From NCBI GenBank assembly GCA_026005075.1, contig BPKJ01000005.1, positions 186,001-250,000 on the forward strand: a stretch of 64,000 nucleotides of DNA, in the 5' to 3' direction. The notes under the pieces are model-generated. The model worked only from the letters and a program-made list of their open reading frames with translations, had not been told where the DNA came from and made no database searches. The first letter of the stretch is position 1. The number at the start of each line of letters is the position of its first letter. A program made the translations under genes and the position numbers. Positions 1-8,845 of the stretch are shown in pieces. This DNA comes from Lysobacteraceae bacterium. Its GTDB lineage: Bacteria; Pseudomonadota; Gammaproteobacteria; Xanthomonadales; Xanthomonadaceae.

Positions 1-402
1 GCGCTGGATGCGCGGCGCGTGGCCTCGGCGTGGACCCTTCCCGTGCACGGCTGGACCGAGGGCAGCGGGGTGGACCTCGAGGCCCTGATCGGTTTCTACC
101 GGGACACGCCGCTGCGCCACGTGCTGTCCACCGACATCGACCGCGATGGCATGCTCGCCGGACCCAACCTGGACTTGTATGCCCGCCTTCGCGCGCTGGC
201 CCCGCACTGGGAGGTGCAGGCCTCCGGCGGCGTGCGCGACGCCGGCGACCTGCGCGCGCTGGAGGAGATCGGGGTGGCGGGCGCGGTGCTCGGTCGCACC
301 CTGCTCGAGGGCCGGGTCGAGCTCGCCGCGCTGGTCCGGGCGTTCGCGACACCGCGCGCGCGGTCTGCCCGGGCTGATGCACCGTGGAGGCTGCCATGCT
401 GA
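1..402 (+). CDS. hisA: HisA, phosphoribosylformimino-5-aminoimidazole carboxamide ribotide isomerase (3' part)
   Basis: C-terminal 133 residues of a (beta/alpha)8 barrel; the gene begins before the window and is read in frame from base 1. HisA opens the ribose of ProFAR to PRFAR (fourth step of histidine synthesis, cytosol). Visible hallmarks are the second-half catalytic strand 'STDIDRDGM' and the phosphate-binding 'QASGGVRD' followed by '[11 protein letters not shown]', in the order expected for HisA. The stop overlaps the hisF start by 7 bases, and hisF and hisIE follow directly, which settles HisA over the paralogous HisF. Confidence 0.95.
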   Translation, partial: ALDARRVASAWTLPVHGWTEGSGVDLEALIGFYRDTPLRHVLSTDIDRDGMLAGPNLDLYARLRALAPHWEVQASGGVRDAGDLRALEEIGVAGAVLGRTLLEGRVELAALVRAFATPRARSARADAPWRLPC

Positions 403-1172
403 GCCGGCGCATCATTCCCTGCCTCGACGTGCGCGAGGGCAGGGTGGTCAAGGGCGTGCGCTTCCGCGACCACGTCGACATGGGCGCGATCGAGGATCTG
501 GCCCTGCGCTACCGCGACGAGGGTGCCGACGAGCTGGTGTTCTACGACATCGCCGCCAGTCCGCAAGGTCGCGAGGTGGACCTTGGCTGGGTCGAGCGTG
601 TGGCGCGGCTGATCGACATTCCCTTCTGTGTCGCCGGGGGGATCCGCTCGGTGGCTTCGGCACGGCGGGTGCTGCACGCGGGGGCCGACAAGGTCTCGGT
701 CAACTCGCCCGCGCTGGAGCGGCCGGAGCTGGTCGACGAGCTTGCCGCGGCGTTCGGAGTCCAGTGCGTGGTCGTGGGCATCGACAGCCTGCGCGATGCG
801 GACGGGGAATGGCGGGTGCGCCAGTACACCGGGTTGCCCGAGCGGACCCGCGCCCTGCCGCGCCGCACCCTCGACTGGGTGGTCGAGGTCCAGCGCCGCG
901 GGGCGGGCGAGATCGTGCTCAACTGCATGGGTGCGGACGGCGTCCGTGCCGGCTATGACATCGAGCAGCTGCGTGCGGTGCGCGCGGTCTGCCAGGTTCC
1001 GCTGATCGCTTCCGGAGGCGCCGGCGCGGTCGCGCACTTCGCCGAGGTGTTCGAGGACGCCGACGTCGATGGTGCGCTGGCAGCGAGCGTCTTCCACAGC
1101 GGGAAGATCCGTATTCCCGCGCTCAAGCAGGAACTCGCCAGGCAGGGTATCGAGGTGCGCCATGCAGCATGA
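396..1172 (+). CDS. hisF: HisF, imidazole glycerol phosphate synthase cyclase subunit
   Basis: 258 residues, normal family length. With HisH (not in the window) it converts PRFAR plus glutamine-derived ammonia to imidazole glycerol phosphate and AICAR. The start is placed at ATG 396 because GGAGG lies at 386-390, and this gives the conserved N-terminus [12 protein letters not shown], with the catalytic aspartate at residue 11; a GTG at 384 in the same frame would add four unconserved residues. The second catalytic region 'VVVGIDS' and the phosphate loop 'LIASGGAG' are present. Overlaps hisA by 7 bases and hisIE by 11, indicating translational coupling. Confidence 0.97.
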   Translation: MLSRRIIPCLDVREGRVVKGVRFRDHVDMGAIEDLALRYRDEGADELVFYDIAASPQGREVDLGWVERVARLIDIPFCVAGGIRSVASARRVLHAGADKVSVNSPALERPELVDELAAAFGVQCVVVGIDSLRDADGEWRVRQYTGLPERTRALPRRTLDWVVEVQRRGAGEIVLNCMGADGVRAGYDIEQLRAVRAVCQVPLIASGGAGAVAHFAEVFEDADVDGALAASVFHSGKIRIPALKQELARQGIEVRHAA

Positions 1173-1764
1173 ATGGATCGACCGGCTCGATTTCGCCAAG
1201 CAGGGCGGTCTGCTCCCCGCGGTGGTCCAGGATGCCCGCAGCGGGCGGGTGCTGATGCTCGGCTACATGAACCGGGAGGCGCTGGAAGCCACCCTGCGCG
1301 ATGGCAAGGTCACCTTCCACAGCCGCAGCAAGGGGCGGCTGTGGCGCAAGGGCGAGACCTCGGGCCACGAGCTGGAACTGGTCTCGGTCGAGGCCGACTG
1401 CGATGCCGATGCGCTGCTGGTGCAGGCCGTGCCACAGGGCCCCACCTGCCACCTCGACCGCGCGAGCTGCTTTGCCGCAGCGCCAGCCCACTTCCTCGGC
1501 GAGCTCGATGCGCTGATCGGTCAGCGCGCTCGCCAGCGCCCGGCGGGCAGCTACACCACCGGCCTGCTCGAGGCCGGCATCCGCCGCATCGCTCAGAAGC
1601 TGGGCGAGGAGGGCGTGGAAACCGCACTGGCGGCGCTGGCCGAGGACGATGCGGCCCTGCTCGGCGAGGCGGCCGATCTGGTCTATCACCTGCTCGTGCT
1701 GCTGCGTGCGCGCGGTCTGGACCTTGTCGCGCTGGAGCAGACGCTGGCCCGGCGCCACGCCTGA
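1162..1764 (+). CDS. hisIE: HisIE, bifunctional phosphoribosyl-AMP cyclohydrolase / phosphoribosyl-ATP pyrophosphatase
   Basis: 200 residues with two fused domains. The N-terminal HisI part (about 1-115) shows the metal-binding cysteine cluster (EADCDAD, then [12 protein letters not shown]) that opens the adenine ring of PR-AMP. The C-terminal HisE part (about 120-200) is the all-alpha MazG-like pyrophosphatase, with 'KLGEEGVE' and '[11 protein letters not shown]' giving the acidic magnesium site. The fusion is typical of gammaproteobacteria. ATG 1162 lies inside the end of hisF. It is the last gene of the his run here; the next gene starts 96 bases on. Confidence 0.96.
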   Translation: MQHEWIDRLDFAKQGGLLPAVVQDARSGRVLMLGYMNREALEATLRDGKVTFHSRSKGRLWRKGETSGHELELVSVEADCDADALLVQAVPQGPTCHLDRASCFAAAPAHFLGELDALIGQRARQRPAGSYTTGLLEAGIRRIAQKLGEEGVETALAALAEDDAALLGEAADLVYHLLVLLRARGLDLVALEQTLARRHA

Positions 1765-1795
1765 GCGAGGCGGCCCCGGCCAGGCAAGGCCGCGC

Positions 1796-1809
1796 TGTGC
1801 TAGCGTTCG
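1796..1809 (+). promoter_or_regulatory. Putative promoter element shared with the region before the Ser/Thr kinase
   Basis: The 14-mer TGTGCTAGCGTTCG lies 55 bases before the diguanylate cyclase gene. The same 14-mer, with GGCCGC and one more base before it, occurs at 22994-23007, just upstream of the kinase gene. Both copies sit in short intergenic stretches, are preceded by GC-rich sequence and face a plus-strand gene, so a sigma-70-type extended -10 region is plausible. No matching -35 box is obvious, so this is a suggestion only. Confidence 0.25.
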
Positions 1810-1863
1810 GCGCGGAACCGGCCGCCTGGGCCGGGCGAGGCCTGGACGCGGGATGATCGGGTG

Positions 1864-2916
1864 ATGTGGGACAGTCTTGCCGCAGTGGCCGCCCTTTCGG
1901 CCGCAGGGGCACTGGCCCTTGCCTTCCACCGCTACCGTGCCGCCCAGTTCAGTCTGCTGCTGACCCTGATCGCGGCTGCGCTGGCCGCTGGCGGTGCGCG
2001 CGAGATCGTCGCGGCGCTGCGTTTCGGACCCCTGCTGCTGCTGGTCTGCGCGGCAATGCCGGAGCCGCGGCTCCTGTCCCGCCGCCACGCCGCCCTGCTG
2101 GCTGCGATCCTGATGGTGGTGGGGCCACTCATGCTCGCCCCCGAGCGCCTGTTCGACGCACTCGCCGATGCGGCGGCCTTTCCGCTCGGCGGCCAGGCAC
2201 CGCGGGTGTCGGCCTTCGTGTTCGTGTTCGCCGCCAGCATGGTCTGCCTCGGTCGCTGGGTCTGGCGCGGGCAGCCGATCGAGCTAGGGCTGAGCCTTGC
2301 CCTGATGCCGGCCTCGGCCGCGGTCGGGCGGGGCGATGCGGCAGGTGGCCTGTTCCTGATCAGCGGGCTTGCGATCGTGCTCGCGGTTCTCTACGCCAGC
2401 TACCGGATGGCCTTCATCGACCCGCTGACCGGCTTGCCGAACCGGCGCGCCCTCGACGAGACCCTGGCCCGGCTGTCCGGGCCGTTCAGCTTGGCGATGA
2501 TCGACATCGACCACTTCAAGGCCTTCAACGACCGCTTCGGCCACGACGCCGGCGACACCGTCCTGCGGGAGGTCGCCGAGCGGCTGCGGCGGCACGCCGG
2601 CGGCGAGGTCTACCGTTACGGCGGCGAGGAGTTCTGTGCGGTCTATCCGCGCACGCCCCTGCGGCAGGCCCTGATCCGGCTCGAGGCCACGCGTCGCGCG
2701 GTGGAGCAGGCGCGGGTGCGGGTTCCGGCTCCGGGCGCGCGGCGGCGGCGCGGGGGCAGCGCCGAACCGAAGATGCTCGAGGTGCCGGTGACCATCAGCG
2801 CGGGCTGTGCCGACCGCGGTGCGTCGCGGCGCGGTGTCGCCGAGGTGCTCAAGCTCGCCGACCAGAACCTTTACCGGGCCAAGCAGAAGGGCCGCAACCA
2901 GGTGGTGGGACGATGA
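1864..2916 (+). CDS. Membrane diguanylate cyclase (GGDEF domain)
   Basis: 350 residues. About 180 N-terminal residues form five to six hydrophobic helices, likely a membrane sensor of unknown ligand. A GGDEF domain follows, with 'DPLTGLPNRRAL', the metal-binding 'MIDIDHFKAFND', and an intact active-site GGEEF near residue 255. It should condense two GTP to cyclic di-GMP. No RxxD inhibitory site precedes GGEEF. A basic, glycine-rich insert (about residues 290-305) lies in the domain. GTG 1861 directly before ATG 1864 is an equally possible start. The stop overlaps the next start (ATGA), so the phosphoesterase is cotranscribed. Confidence 0.88.
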   Translation: MWDSLAAVAALSAAGALALAFHRYRAAQFSLLLTLIAAALAAGGAREIVAALRFGPLLLLVCAAMPEPRLLSRRHAALLAAILMVVGPLMLAPERLFDALADAAAFPLGGQAPRVSAFVFVFAASMVCLGRWVWRGQPIELGLSLALMPASAAVGRGDAAGGLFLISGLAIVLAVLYASYRMAFIDPLTGLPNRRALDETLARLSGPFSLAMIDIDHFKAFNDRFGHDAGDTVLREVAERLRRHAGGEVYRYGGEEFCAVYPRTPLRQALIRLEATRRAVEQARVRVPAPGARRRRGGSAEPKMLEVPVTISAGCADRGASRRGVAEVLKLADQNLYRAKQKGRNQVVGR

Positions 2917-4484
2917 TCAAGAACCGGTGGATCGAGGCATGCCTGGGCGTGCTCGGCGCGCTGGCGCTGGCGCTGACGGCCCAGGCCGGAGAGGGGCGCT
3001 GGGTACGCGGCACGGTCGCGGCCGATGCCGACGGCGATGGGCGAGCCGACCGGGGGGGTGGCATTGCGGGGGTGAAGCTCAGCAACGGCCGCGAGGTGGT
3101 CCTCACCGATCGCCATGGCCGCTACCGGATCCGCGTCGAGGACGGCGACACCCTGCTGCTGATCAAGCCGGCCGGCTGGATGCCGGTGCTGCGGGCGGAC
3201 GGCCTGCCCGACCTCTGGCGCCACGAGTCGAGCGGGAAAACGGCGCATCGTCTGCGTTACGGCGGTCTGCCGCGCAGCCGCGCGCACGGTGACTTCCTGC
3301 TGCGTCCGGCGGCGGACGCGGGTCCTGCGTTCGAGGTGCTGGTCCTTGGCGACCCCCAGCCCAAACGGGCCGAGAACGTCGAGCATTTCCAACGCGACAT
3401 CGTCGACGAACTCGAGGGCGGGCACTGGCGGCTGGGCATCACCCTGGGCGACGTGGTCGACGACGACCTGGCGCTCTACCCGGCCATGATCGCGGCCATG
3501 GCGCGGCTGCGCACGCCATGGATCCATGTGCCGGGCAACCATGACCTCGACTTCGACGCCCCTGACGACCGCGGCTCGCTGGACACCTTCCGCCGCCATT
3601 TCGGTGCCGACACGGTGGCCTGGGAGGAGCCCGGGGCGAGCTTCATCGGACTCGACGACGTCCTCTACGATCCGCGCACCCGCCGCTATTCGGGGGGTCT
3701 GCGCGAGGACCAGTTCGAGTTTCTGCGCAACTACCTCGGGGGTCTTTCCCGCGAGCGGACCGTGGTGGTGGCGGTGCACATCCCGCTGTTCGGCGACTTC
3801 GATCCCGGTCACCGGCGGCGCCTGTTCGCGCTTCTGGAACCCTTCGCCCAGGTCATGCTGCTCAGCGCCCATACCCACACGCAGCGGCATTTCTTCCACG
3901 GTCCCGAGCAGGGCTGGCATGGGCGCCGGCCGCTTCACGAGTACAACGTCGGCGCCGCCTGCGGCGGCTACTGGGGTGGGCCCGAGGACGCACGTGGCGT
4001 GCCGGATGCGCGCATGGCCGACGGCACCCCCAACGGCTATGCCACCCTCCGTCTGGCCGGTACCGACGAGCCGGTGGCGCGCTGGACGGTGGCCGGGGAC
4101 CGCACCGACCCGGTGATGCACCTGCATGCTCCGCGGGTGCTCGGGCAGGGGGCCTGGCCGGGCGTGCCGGTCCTTGCCAACGTCTACATGGCCGATGCGC
4201 GGACCGTGGTCGAGGTGCGCATCGACGATGGCCCATGGCAGCCCATGCAGAGGGTCGAGGACAAGGATCCCCTGCTGGTCGCCGAGAACCTCGCCGACGA
4301 TGCCAGCGAGGTCCTGCGTGGCCATGACCGGCTGGTCCAGGCCACGGTCTCGACCCACCTCTATCGCTTCAACCTGCCGACCGACCTCGCGCTGGGTGAG
4401 CACCGGATCGAAGTGCGGGTGGACGATCCCTGGCGCGGTGTGCGCGTGGCGTCGACCCGCTACCGTTTGGAAGCCCGCCCGTGA
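2913..4484 (+). CDS. Exported calcineurin-like metallophosphoesterase with N- and C-terminal accessory domains
   Basis: 523 residues. A signal peptide (cut after about residue 25, LTAQA) is followed by a small beta domain containing 'DADGDGRAD', like the N-terminal module of this phosphoesterase subfamily. The catalytic domain (about 130-330) has the metal ligands LGDPQ, GDVVDD, GNHD, VHIPL and AHTHT. A C-terminal beta domain (about 400-523) completes the three-part arrangement. The first motif is DPQ rather than the common DxH, as is usual in this subfamily. Substrate unknown; likely a periplasmic phosphodiester or phosphomonoester. ATG 2913 overlaps the upstream stop, and the stop overlaps the glycerophosphodiesterase start, suggesting joint phosphate or lipid head-group scavenging. 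Confidence 0.88.
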   Translation: MIKNRWIEACLGVLGALALALTAQAGEGRWVRGTVAADADGDGRADRGGGIAGVKLSNGREVVLTDRHGRYRIRVEDGDTLLLIKPAGWMPVLRADGLPDLWRHESSGKTAHRLRYGGLPRSRAHGDFLLRPAADAGPAFEVLVLGDPQPKRAENVEHFQRDIVDELEGGHWRLGITLGDVVDDDLALYPAMIAAMARLRTPWIHVPGNHDLDFDAPDDRGSLDTFRRHFGADTVAWEEPGASFIGLDDVLYDPRTRRYSGGLREDQFEFLRNYLGGLSRERTVVVAVHIPLFGDFDPGHRRRLFALLEPFAQVMLLSAHTHTQRHFFHGPEQGWHGRRPLHEYNVGAACGGYWGGPEDARGVPDARMADGTPNGYATLRLAGTDEPVARWTVAGDRTDPVMHLHAPRVLGQGAWPGVPVLANVYMADARTVVEVRIDDGPWQPMQRVEDKDPLLVAENLADDASEVLRGHDRLVQATVSTHLYRFNLPTDLALGEHRIEVRVDDPWRGVRVASTRYRLEARP

Positions 4485-5368
4485 GCCGCTGGCGCACCCT
4501 CGACGGTCGTGCCCCGCGGGTGATCGCCCATCGCGGCGCGAGCGGGCACTTCCCCGAGCACGTGCTGGCGGGCTACCGGGCCGGGCTGGATCAGGGCGCC
4601 GACATCATCGAGCCGGATCTCGTCATGAGTCGCGACGGCGTGCTGGTGTGCCGGCACGACCTTGGTCTGGCCCGCAGCACCGACATCGCCCGGCGGCCGG
4701 AACTGGCCGCACGTCGGCGGGACGGGGACTGGTGGTGCTGGGACCTGGATGCCGCGGAGATCCTCGCCCTCGGGGCGGTACAGCCCTTCCCGGGACGCGA
4801 CCGCAGCCTCGATGGCCGTTTCTCGCCGCCGAGCTTCCACCAGGCACTGGCCTGGGCCGCGGAGGAGGCCCGTGCGCGCGGGCGCGAGGTCGTGCTCTAT
4901 CCCGAGCTCAAGCACCCGCGCGAGCTGGCGGCACGCGGGCTGGATCCGGTGCCCGCCTTGCTTGCCGATTGCGCCCGGCTGCCGGCAGGCGTGGCGCTGC
5001 TGCTGCAGTGCTTCGATCCCGAGGCGCTGCGGCGCATGGCCGGAAGCGGCTGGCCGGTGATGCTGCTGGTCGATGCGGGCGCCGATCCCGAAAAGGCCCT
5101 GCGCGAGCATGGTCGCTGGCTGTCCGGTCTTGCGCTGTCCAAGCGCCTGCTGATCGGTCCCGAGGGTGAGGCGCGGGTCGAACGAATCCATGCCGCGGGC
5201 CTCACCGTCGATGCTTGGACGGTGCGTGACGACCGCCCGGATCCGGCCTTTCCCGACGTGCGCGACGAGCTGCGGCATCTGATGCGCATCGGTGTGGACC
5301 GGCTGTTCTGCGATTATCCCGCCACCGCGGTCGCCGAGCGCGCGCGGATGGGCGCCGCGGCGGATTGA
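4481..5368 (+). CDS. Glycerophosphodiester phosphodiesterase family protein
   Basis: 295 residues, a TIM-barrel phosphodiesterase that splits glycerophosphodiesters into glycerol-3-phosphate and an alcohol. The catalytic and metal residues are visible: 'AHRGASG' near residue 16, 'IIEPDLVMSRDG' and 'CRHD'. The sequence is of the GlpQ type, but no signal peptide is seen, so it is probably cytoplasmic. GTG 4481 overlaps the upstream stop by four bases (GTGA). It closes the plus-strand block and converges with the C13 peptidase gene, with 19 bases between their ends. Confidence 0.92.
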   Translation: MSRWRTLDGRAPRVIAHRGASGHFPEHVLAGYRAGLDQGADIIEPDLVMSRDGVLVCRHDLGLARSTDIARRPELAARRRDGDWWCWDLDAAEILALGAVQPFPGRDRSLDGRFSPPSFHQALAWAAEEARARGREVVLYPELKHPRELAARGLDPVPALLADCARLPAGVALLLQCFDPEALRRMAGSGWPVMLLVDAGADPEKALREHGRWLSGLALSKRLLIGPEGEARVERIHAAGLTVDAWTVRDDRPDPAFPDVRDELRHLMRIGVDRLFCDYPATAVAERARMGAAAD

Positions 5369-5387
5369 GCGCAGGCGGCCCTGCGGC

Positions 5388-6794
5388 TCAGCGGGGTGCG
5401 AGCTCCAGCCCCGGTTCGAAGGGCACTTGTGGCGCCGGAGGAAGGCCGGCGAGCCAGGCGTCGAGACGGGCTGCGAGCGCCTCGCCGAGCGCGATCTGCG
5501 GTTCCGAGGGCGTCTCGCCCTGGGCCTGCTCGCGCGCACGGATGGCGGCGCGCGCGAGCTGGAAGGCGTGGCGGAAATCGTAGGTGCGGTTCAGCGCCTC
5601 GGCGAGGAAGGCCTCGCCGAACCAGGTAATCTCGCTGCGGACGCCGCAGCCGAACGAGGGGCGGTCGGCGCGCGCGGCAGTGATCACCAGCGTGCCCGGC
5701 TCGCGCAGCGGCTCGACGAATCCGCCGGAGAAACAGGACGAGACGACCACCACCTTCCAGCGCAGGCCGGCCTCCTCGAGCAGGGCGCGCAGGGTGACGG
5801 GGTCGAGCCCGTCCAGCGGCAACGGATCGAGGCCCAGGTAGAACACGTGGTCCTCGCTTCCGTGCGAGGTGAGGAACAGCCACAGGAGATCCTCCTCGGG
5901 GTCCATGACCCGGGCGAGTCCTGCAAGGGCCTCGCGCAGGTTGGTCACGCTGGCGATCGGGGCGGCCTCCAGGGTGTCGGGGTGGTTGACCAGGCTCAGC
6001 ACGCGGCCGCGGGCATCGAGGCGCTCCTCGGCCAGCCGGCGCACGAAGCCCGCCTCGTTGCGGAACACGCTCTCGCTGGCGTCGCCGGCGACGGCGAGAA
6101 CGTACATGTCGATGGTGCCCGGACGCTGCGGCGCGAGGCGCGCCAGCGCCTGCCTGAGCCGTTCGGGCTGGGCGCTCCAGAGCTGCTCGGCGCTGGTGTC
6201 GAGGACGAAGCCGGCAGCGTCCTCCTCCGCATCCTGGGCTTCGAACTCCCACCACCAGGGCCAGGTCGGCAGCGCGTTCCACGCCGCAAGGCCGAGCACG
6301 GTGCCGGCCAGTGCCGTGCTCCAGCGCCGTCCACGCCCGGCCGCGGGGCCGGCCCAGCGTGCCGCCTGCAGGAACAGGCCGAACAGGTAGACGGCGGCAA
6401 GCCCGATGCCGGTGGCGCCGGCCAGCGGCTGTCCGAGCAGTCCGAGGACGAGCGCCGCCGGCAGCAGGGCCAGCAGGAGCACGGTGGCAAGCCCGGGGGC
6501 GACCTCGCCTCGCTGCAGCACCGCCGCGGCGAGCGTGGCGGCAGCCAGGACCAGCCACAGGGGAAAGGCGTGGGTGACCAGTGCCCAGCCGCCTCCGAAC
6601 TCGCCAGGCCGTTCCACCGCGACGAGGTCCAGCAGCAGGCCCGCGCCCAGCCAGATGGCGCATGCGAGCAGGTAGCCGGCGAGGCTGCCGCGCTGCAGTG
6701 GCGTGCCCGGGCGACGCAGCAGCGCGAGCGCGAGGGCCTGCCGCAAGGGGTGCGGGCGCCGTGGCGGGGGGGTCTCAGTCCAGGCTGAGTTCAT
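5388..6794 (-). CDS. Multi-pass membrane peptidase C13 (legumain/caspase-like) protein
   Basis: 468 residues. Residues about 20-180 contain several hydrophobic helices, and the C-terminal half is a soluble C13 (clan CD) cysteine peptidase domain. The His-Cys pair is visible: H311 in 'TSHGSEDH' after a hydrophobic strand, and C354 in 'VVVSSCFSGGF'. C13 enzymes cut after Asn or Asp or transfer peptides; the substrate here is unknown. Start ATG 6794 lies 20 bases inside the end of mtnC, so it is read on the mtn transcript, though nothing links it to methionine salvage chemically. Similar TM-C13 proteins occur in other Proteobacteria without a defined role. Confidence 0.82.
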   Translation of the reverse strand: MNSAWTETPPPRRPHPLRQALALALLRRPGTPLQRGSLAGYLLACAIWLGAGLLLDLVAVERPGEFGGGWALVTHAFPLWLVLAAATLAAAVLQRGEVAPGLATVLLLALLPAALVLGLLGQPLAGATGIGLAAVYLFGLFLQAARWAGPAAGRGRRWSTALAGTVLGLAAWNALPTWPWWWEFEAQDAEEDAAGFVLDTSAEQLWSAQPERLRQALARLAPQRPGTIDMYVLAVAGDASESVFRNEAGFVRRLAEERLDARGRVLSLVNHPDTLEAAPIASVTNLREALAGLARVMDPEEDLLWLFLTSHGSEDHVFYLGLDPLPLDGLDPVTLRALLEEAGLRWKVVVVSSCFSGGFVEPLREPGTLVITAARADRPSFGCGVRSEITWFGEAFLAEALNRTYDFRHAFQLARAAIRAREQAQGETPSEPQIALGEALAARLDAWLAGLPPAPQVPFEPGLELAPR

Positions 6795-7473
6795 CGAGTC
6801 GCTCGACGCGGCGGTGTCCGTGGCTCGCCTCTCCGCGGCGGGGGTCGGGGTAGTCGCTGCGCCGATCGACCAGCACGGTGTCCATGCCGGCTTCGCGGGC
6901 CGCATCGAGCTCCTCGACCACGTCGGAGAGGAACACGATGCCCGCCGGCGGGCGCTGCAAGGCGCGGGCGATGCGGACGTAGCTCGCCACCTCGCGCTTG
7001 CCGCCGGTCTCGGTATCGAACCAGTGGTCGAACAGGGGCGTGAGGTCTCCGGCCTCGGTGTGGCCGAAGAACAGCTTCTGTGCGGGCACCGAGCCGGAGG
7101 AGTAGACGCTGATCGGATGCCCGCGCTCGCGCCACAGCCGCAGCCGCTCCACCGCATCCGGATAGACGTGGGCGCGGTAGTGCCCGCGCTCGTAGCCCTC
7201 CTTCCAGATCATGCCCTGCAGGGCCTTGAGCGCGGTGTGCTTGCGGTCCTCGTCGATCCATCCGAGCAGGATCTCGGTGAGCATCGCATCGTTGCATACG
7301 CCGCCGTGCTCGACCGCGACCTGGTCCAGCCAGCGGCGCACCTCGGGGTCATGGCCGCGGCTGGCCACGAACTGCGGCAGCGCACGCCGGGCATAGGGAA
7401 ACAGCACTTCCTTGACGAAGGCGATACTGCTTGTCGTGCCTTCGATGTCGGTGAGGATGGTGCGCTTGCTCAC
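6775..7473 (-). CDS. mtnC: Acireductone synthase (enolase-phosphatase E1)
   Basis: 232 residues, a HAD-superfamily enzyme that enolises and dephosphorylates 2,3-diketo-5-methylthiopentyl-1-phosphate to acireductone in methionine salvage. The N-terminal motif 'ILTDIEGTTSS' is diagnostic for E1 and holds the nucleophile aspartate; 'YSSGSVPAQKL' and 'FLSDVVEELDAA' are the second and fourth HAD motifs. The GTG start at 7473 overlaps the mtnD stop by four bases. Together with mtnD and mtnB it makes three consecutive salvage steps; mtnA and a kinase are not in the window. Confidence 0.96.
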   Translation of the reverse strand: MSKRTILTDIEGTTSSIAFVKEVLFPYARRALPQFVASRGHDPEVRRWLDQVAVEHGGVCNDAMLTEILLGWIDEDRKHTALKALQGMIWKEGYERGHYRAHVYPDAVERLRLWRERGHPISVYSSGSVPAQKLFFGHTEAGDLTPLFDHWFDTETGGKREVASYVRIARALQRPPAGIVFLSDVVEELDAAREAGMDTVLVDRRSDYPDPRRGEASHGHRRVERLDELSLD

Positions 7474-8024
7474 GCCGCATCGCCCCCCTCGTGGCGTGGA
7501 AAACGCGAGGCGATGCCGTCACCGGTGTAGCGGGCGACCCAGCCCTCGGGGTTGGTGAACAGGCGGATGGCCACGAAGAAGGGCTCCGGACCCATGTCGA
7601 ACCAGTGGCGCGTGCCATCGGGCACGCCGATCAGGTCGCCAGCCGTGCACAGCACCTCGTACACGCGATTGCCGATGTGCAGGCTGAACAGGCCGGAGCC
7701 TGCAACGAAGAAGCGGACCTCGTCCTCGCTGTGGGTGTGCTCGCTCAGGAACTTCTCGCGCAGGGCCTGGCGGTCGGGGTGATCCGGGCGCAGGCTGACC
7801 ACGTCGACGGCCTGGTACCCGCACTCCTGCCGCAGCCGCTCGACCTCCTCGCGGTAGGTCTCGAGGATGCGTTCCGGGGCGGCTTCCGCCGGCAGCGGGC
7901 GCAGCGGCCAGCGCTCGTAGCGGACGCCCACGGCCTGAAGCTGGGTCCGGATGGCCTCCGCCTCGCAGCTCGCGAACAGCGGCACCTCGGGGTCGTGATC
8001 GGAAAAGATGCGCAATCGGCTCAT
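7470..8024 (-). CDS. mtnD: Acireductone dioxygenase
   Basis: 184 residues, a cupin. It oxidises acireductone to the methionine precursor 2-keto-4-methylthiobutyrate and formate when loaded with iron, or follows an off-pathway reaction with nickel. The metal ligands are seen at H96, H98, E102 ('EHTHSEDE') and H140 ('GTRHWFD'), the same numbering as in the Klebsiella enzyme. Lies between mtnB (27-base gap) and mtnC (4-base overlap) in one operon. Confidence 0.96.
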   Translation of the reverse strand: MSRLRIFSDHDPEVPLFASCEAEAIRTQLQAVGVRYERWPLRPLPAEAAPERILETYREEVERLRQECGYQAVDVVSLRPDHPDRQALREKFLSEHTHSEDEVRFFVAGSGLFSLHIGNRVYEVLCTAGDLIGVPDGTRHWFDMGPEPFFVAIRLFTNPEGWVARYTGDGIASRFPRHEGGDAA

Positions 8025-8051
8025 GGGTGGGTCCGTCGGAAAAGGGCGGGA

Positions 8052-8690
8052 TCAGGCCGTCGCCCCGAGGCGGCGCAGGTCGAGTTCCACACCGAGCAGG
8101 AACTCGAAGGCTTCGAGGTGGCGGCGGGCGGTGGCAAGATCGGGGCCCCACGCATACAGCCCGTGCCCGTCGATCAGGTAGCCGGGAACCTCCGCGCGGA
8201 TGGCCGCCTCGGCCTGTGCCGCGAGCTCGTCCATGTCCTGGGAGTTGGGCAGGACCGGCAGCTCGATCTCCGCCTCGTGGGTGTGCTGCCCGGCGAAGGC
8301 CTTGATCAGCTCGTAGCCCTGGAGCCGGACCCGGCCGGCCCGTGCCCACAGTCGCGAGGCCACGGTCTGGTTGTGGGAATGGGTGTGCAGCACGCAGCCG
8401 ACCTCAGGGTGGCGCTGGTAGAGGCGGACGTGGAGCAGGGTCTCGGCGGACGGCCGATGCTCGCTGGCGACGGCATGGCCGCGTGCATCCACGACCATGA
8501 AATCGGCTTCGGTCAGACGGCCCTTGTCGCGCCCGGAGAGGGTGATCAACGCATGCCGCGCGTCCAGCCGCAGCGAGAAGTTGCTGCTGGTCGCCGGGGT
8601 CCAGCCGCGCGCGGCCAGCTCGCGGGTCAGGGCGATCAGCGATTGGGCGCCTTCGTGGAAGGCCGTCGCGGAAAAAGGCAGGGTCGGCAT
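8052..8690 (-). CDS. mtnB: Methylthioribulose-1-phosphate dehydratase
   Basis: 212 residues, class II aldolase/adducin fold. Dehydrates 5-methylthioribulose-1-phosphate to the diketone used by MtnC. Zinc ligands are visible as 'LHTHSHNQ' (H102, H104) with a third histidine in the C-terminal 'DGHGLYAWG'. '[11 protein letters not shown]' near residue 30 is typical of MtnB as opposed to fuculose-phosphate aldolases. First gene of the mtn operon; the promoter must lie in the 155-base divergent gap shared with the HiPIP gene. Confidence 0.95.
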   Translation of the reverse strand: MPTLPFSATAFHEGAQSLIALTRELAARGWTPATSSNFSLRLDARHALITLSGRDKGRLTEADFMVVDARGHAVASEHRPSAETLLHVRLYQRHPEVGCVLHTHSHNQTVASRLWARAGRVRLQGYELIKAFAGQHTHEAEIELPVLPNSQDMDELAAQAEAAIRAEVPGYLIDGHGLYAWGPDLATARRHLEAFEFLLGVELDLRRLGATA

Positions 8691-8845
8691 GCGGCAAGTG
8701 TACCCTCGCCCGGCTCCGTCTCGCAGAGGCCAGGTGCCGCGGCCCGCTTGAGCGTTGTCAAGGCCGGGTCACCCCGGATGGTGCATCATCGGCCAAGGGA
8801 CGGTATCCGTCCCCGACTCCCCAGCCATCGCCAAGGAGCATGCTC
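8691..8845. promoter_or_regulatory. Divergent intergenic region, mtn operon / HiPIP
   Basis: 155 bases between the mtnB start (minus) and the HiPIP start (plus). It should hold both promoters. TTGTCA near 8755 could be a -35 box for the HiPIP gene, but no convincing -10 box is spaced from it. AAGGAG at 8833-8838 is the HiPIP ribosome-binding site. No S-adenosylmethionine or S-adenosylhomocysteine riboswitch was recognised by eye. Confidence 0.4.

Noticed and set aside
8691-8845. SAM or SAH riboswitch before mtnB
   Set aside because: The expected conserved stems and junction sequences are not recognisable in the 155 bases.
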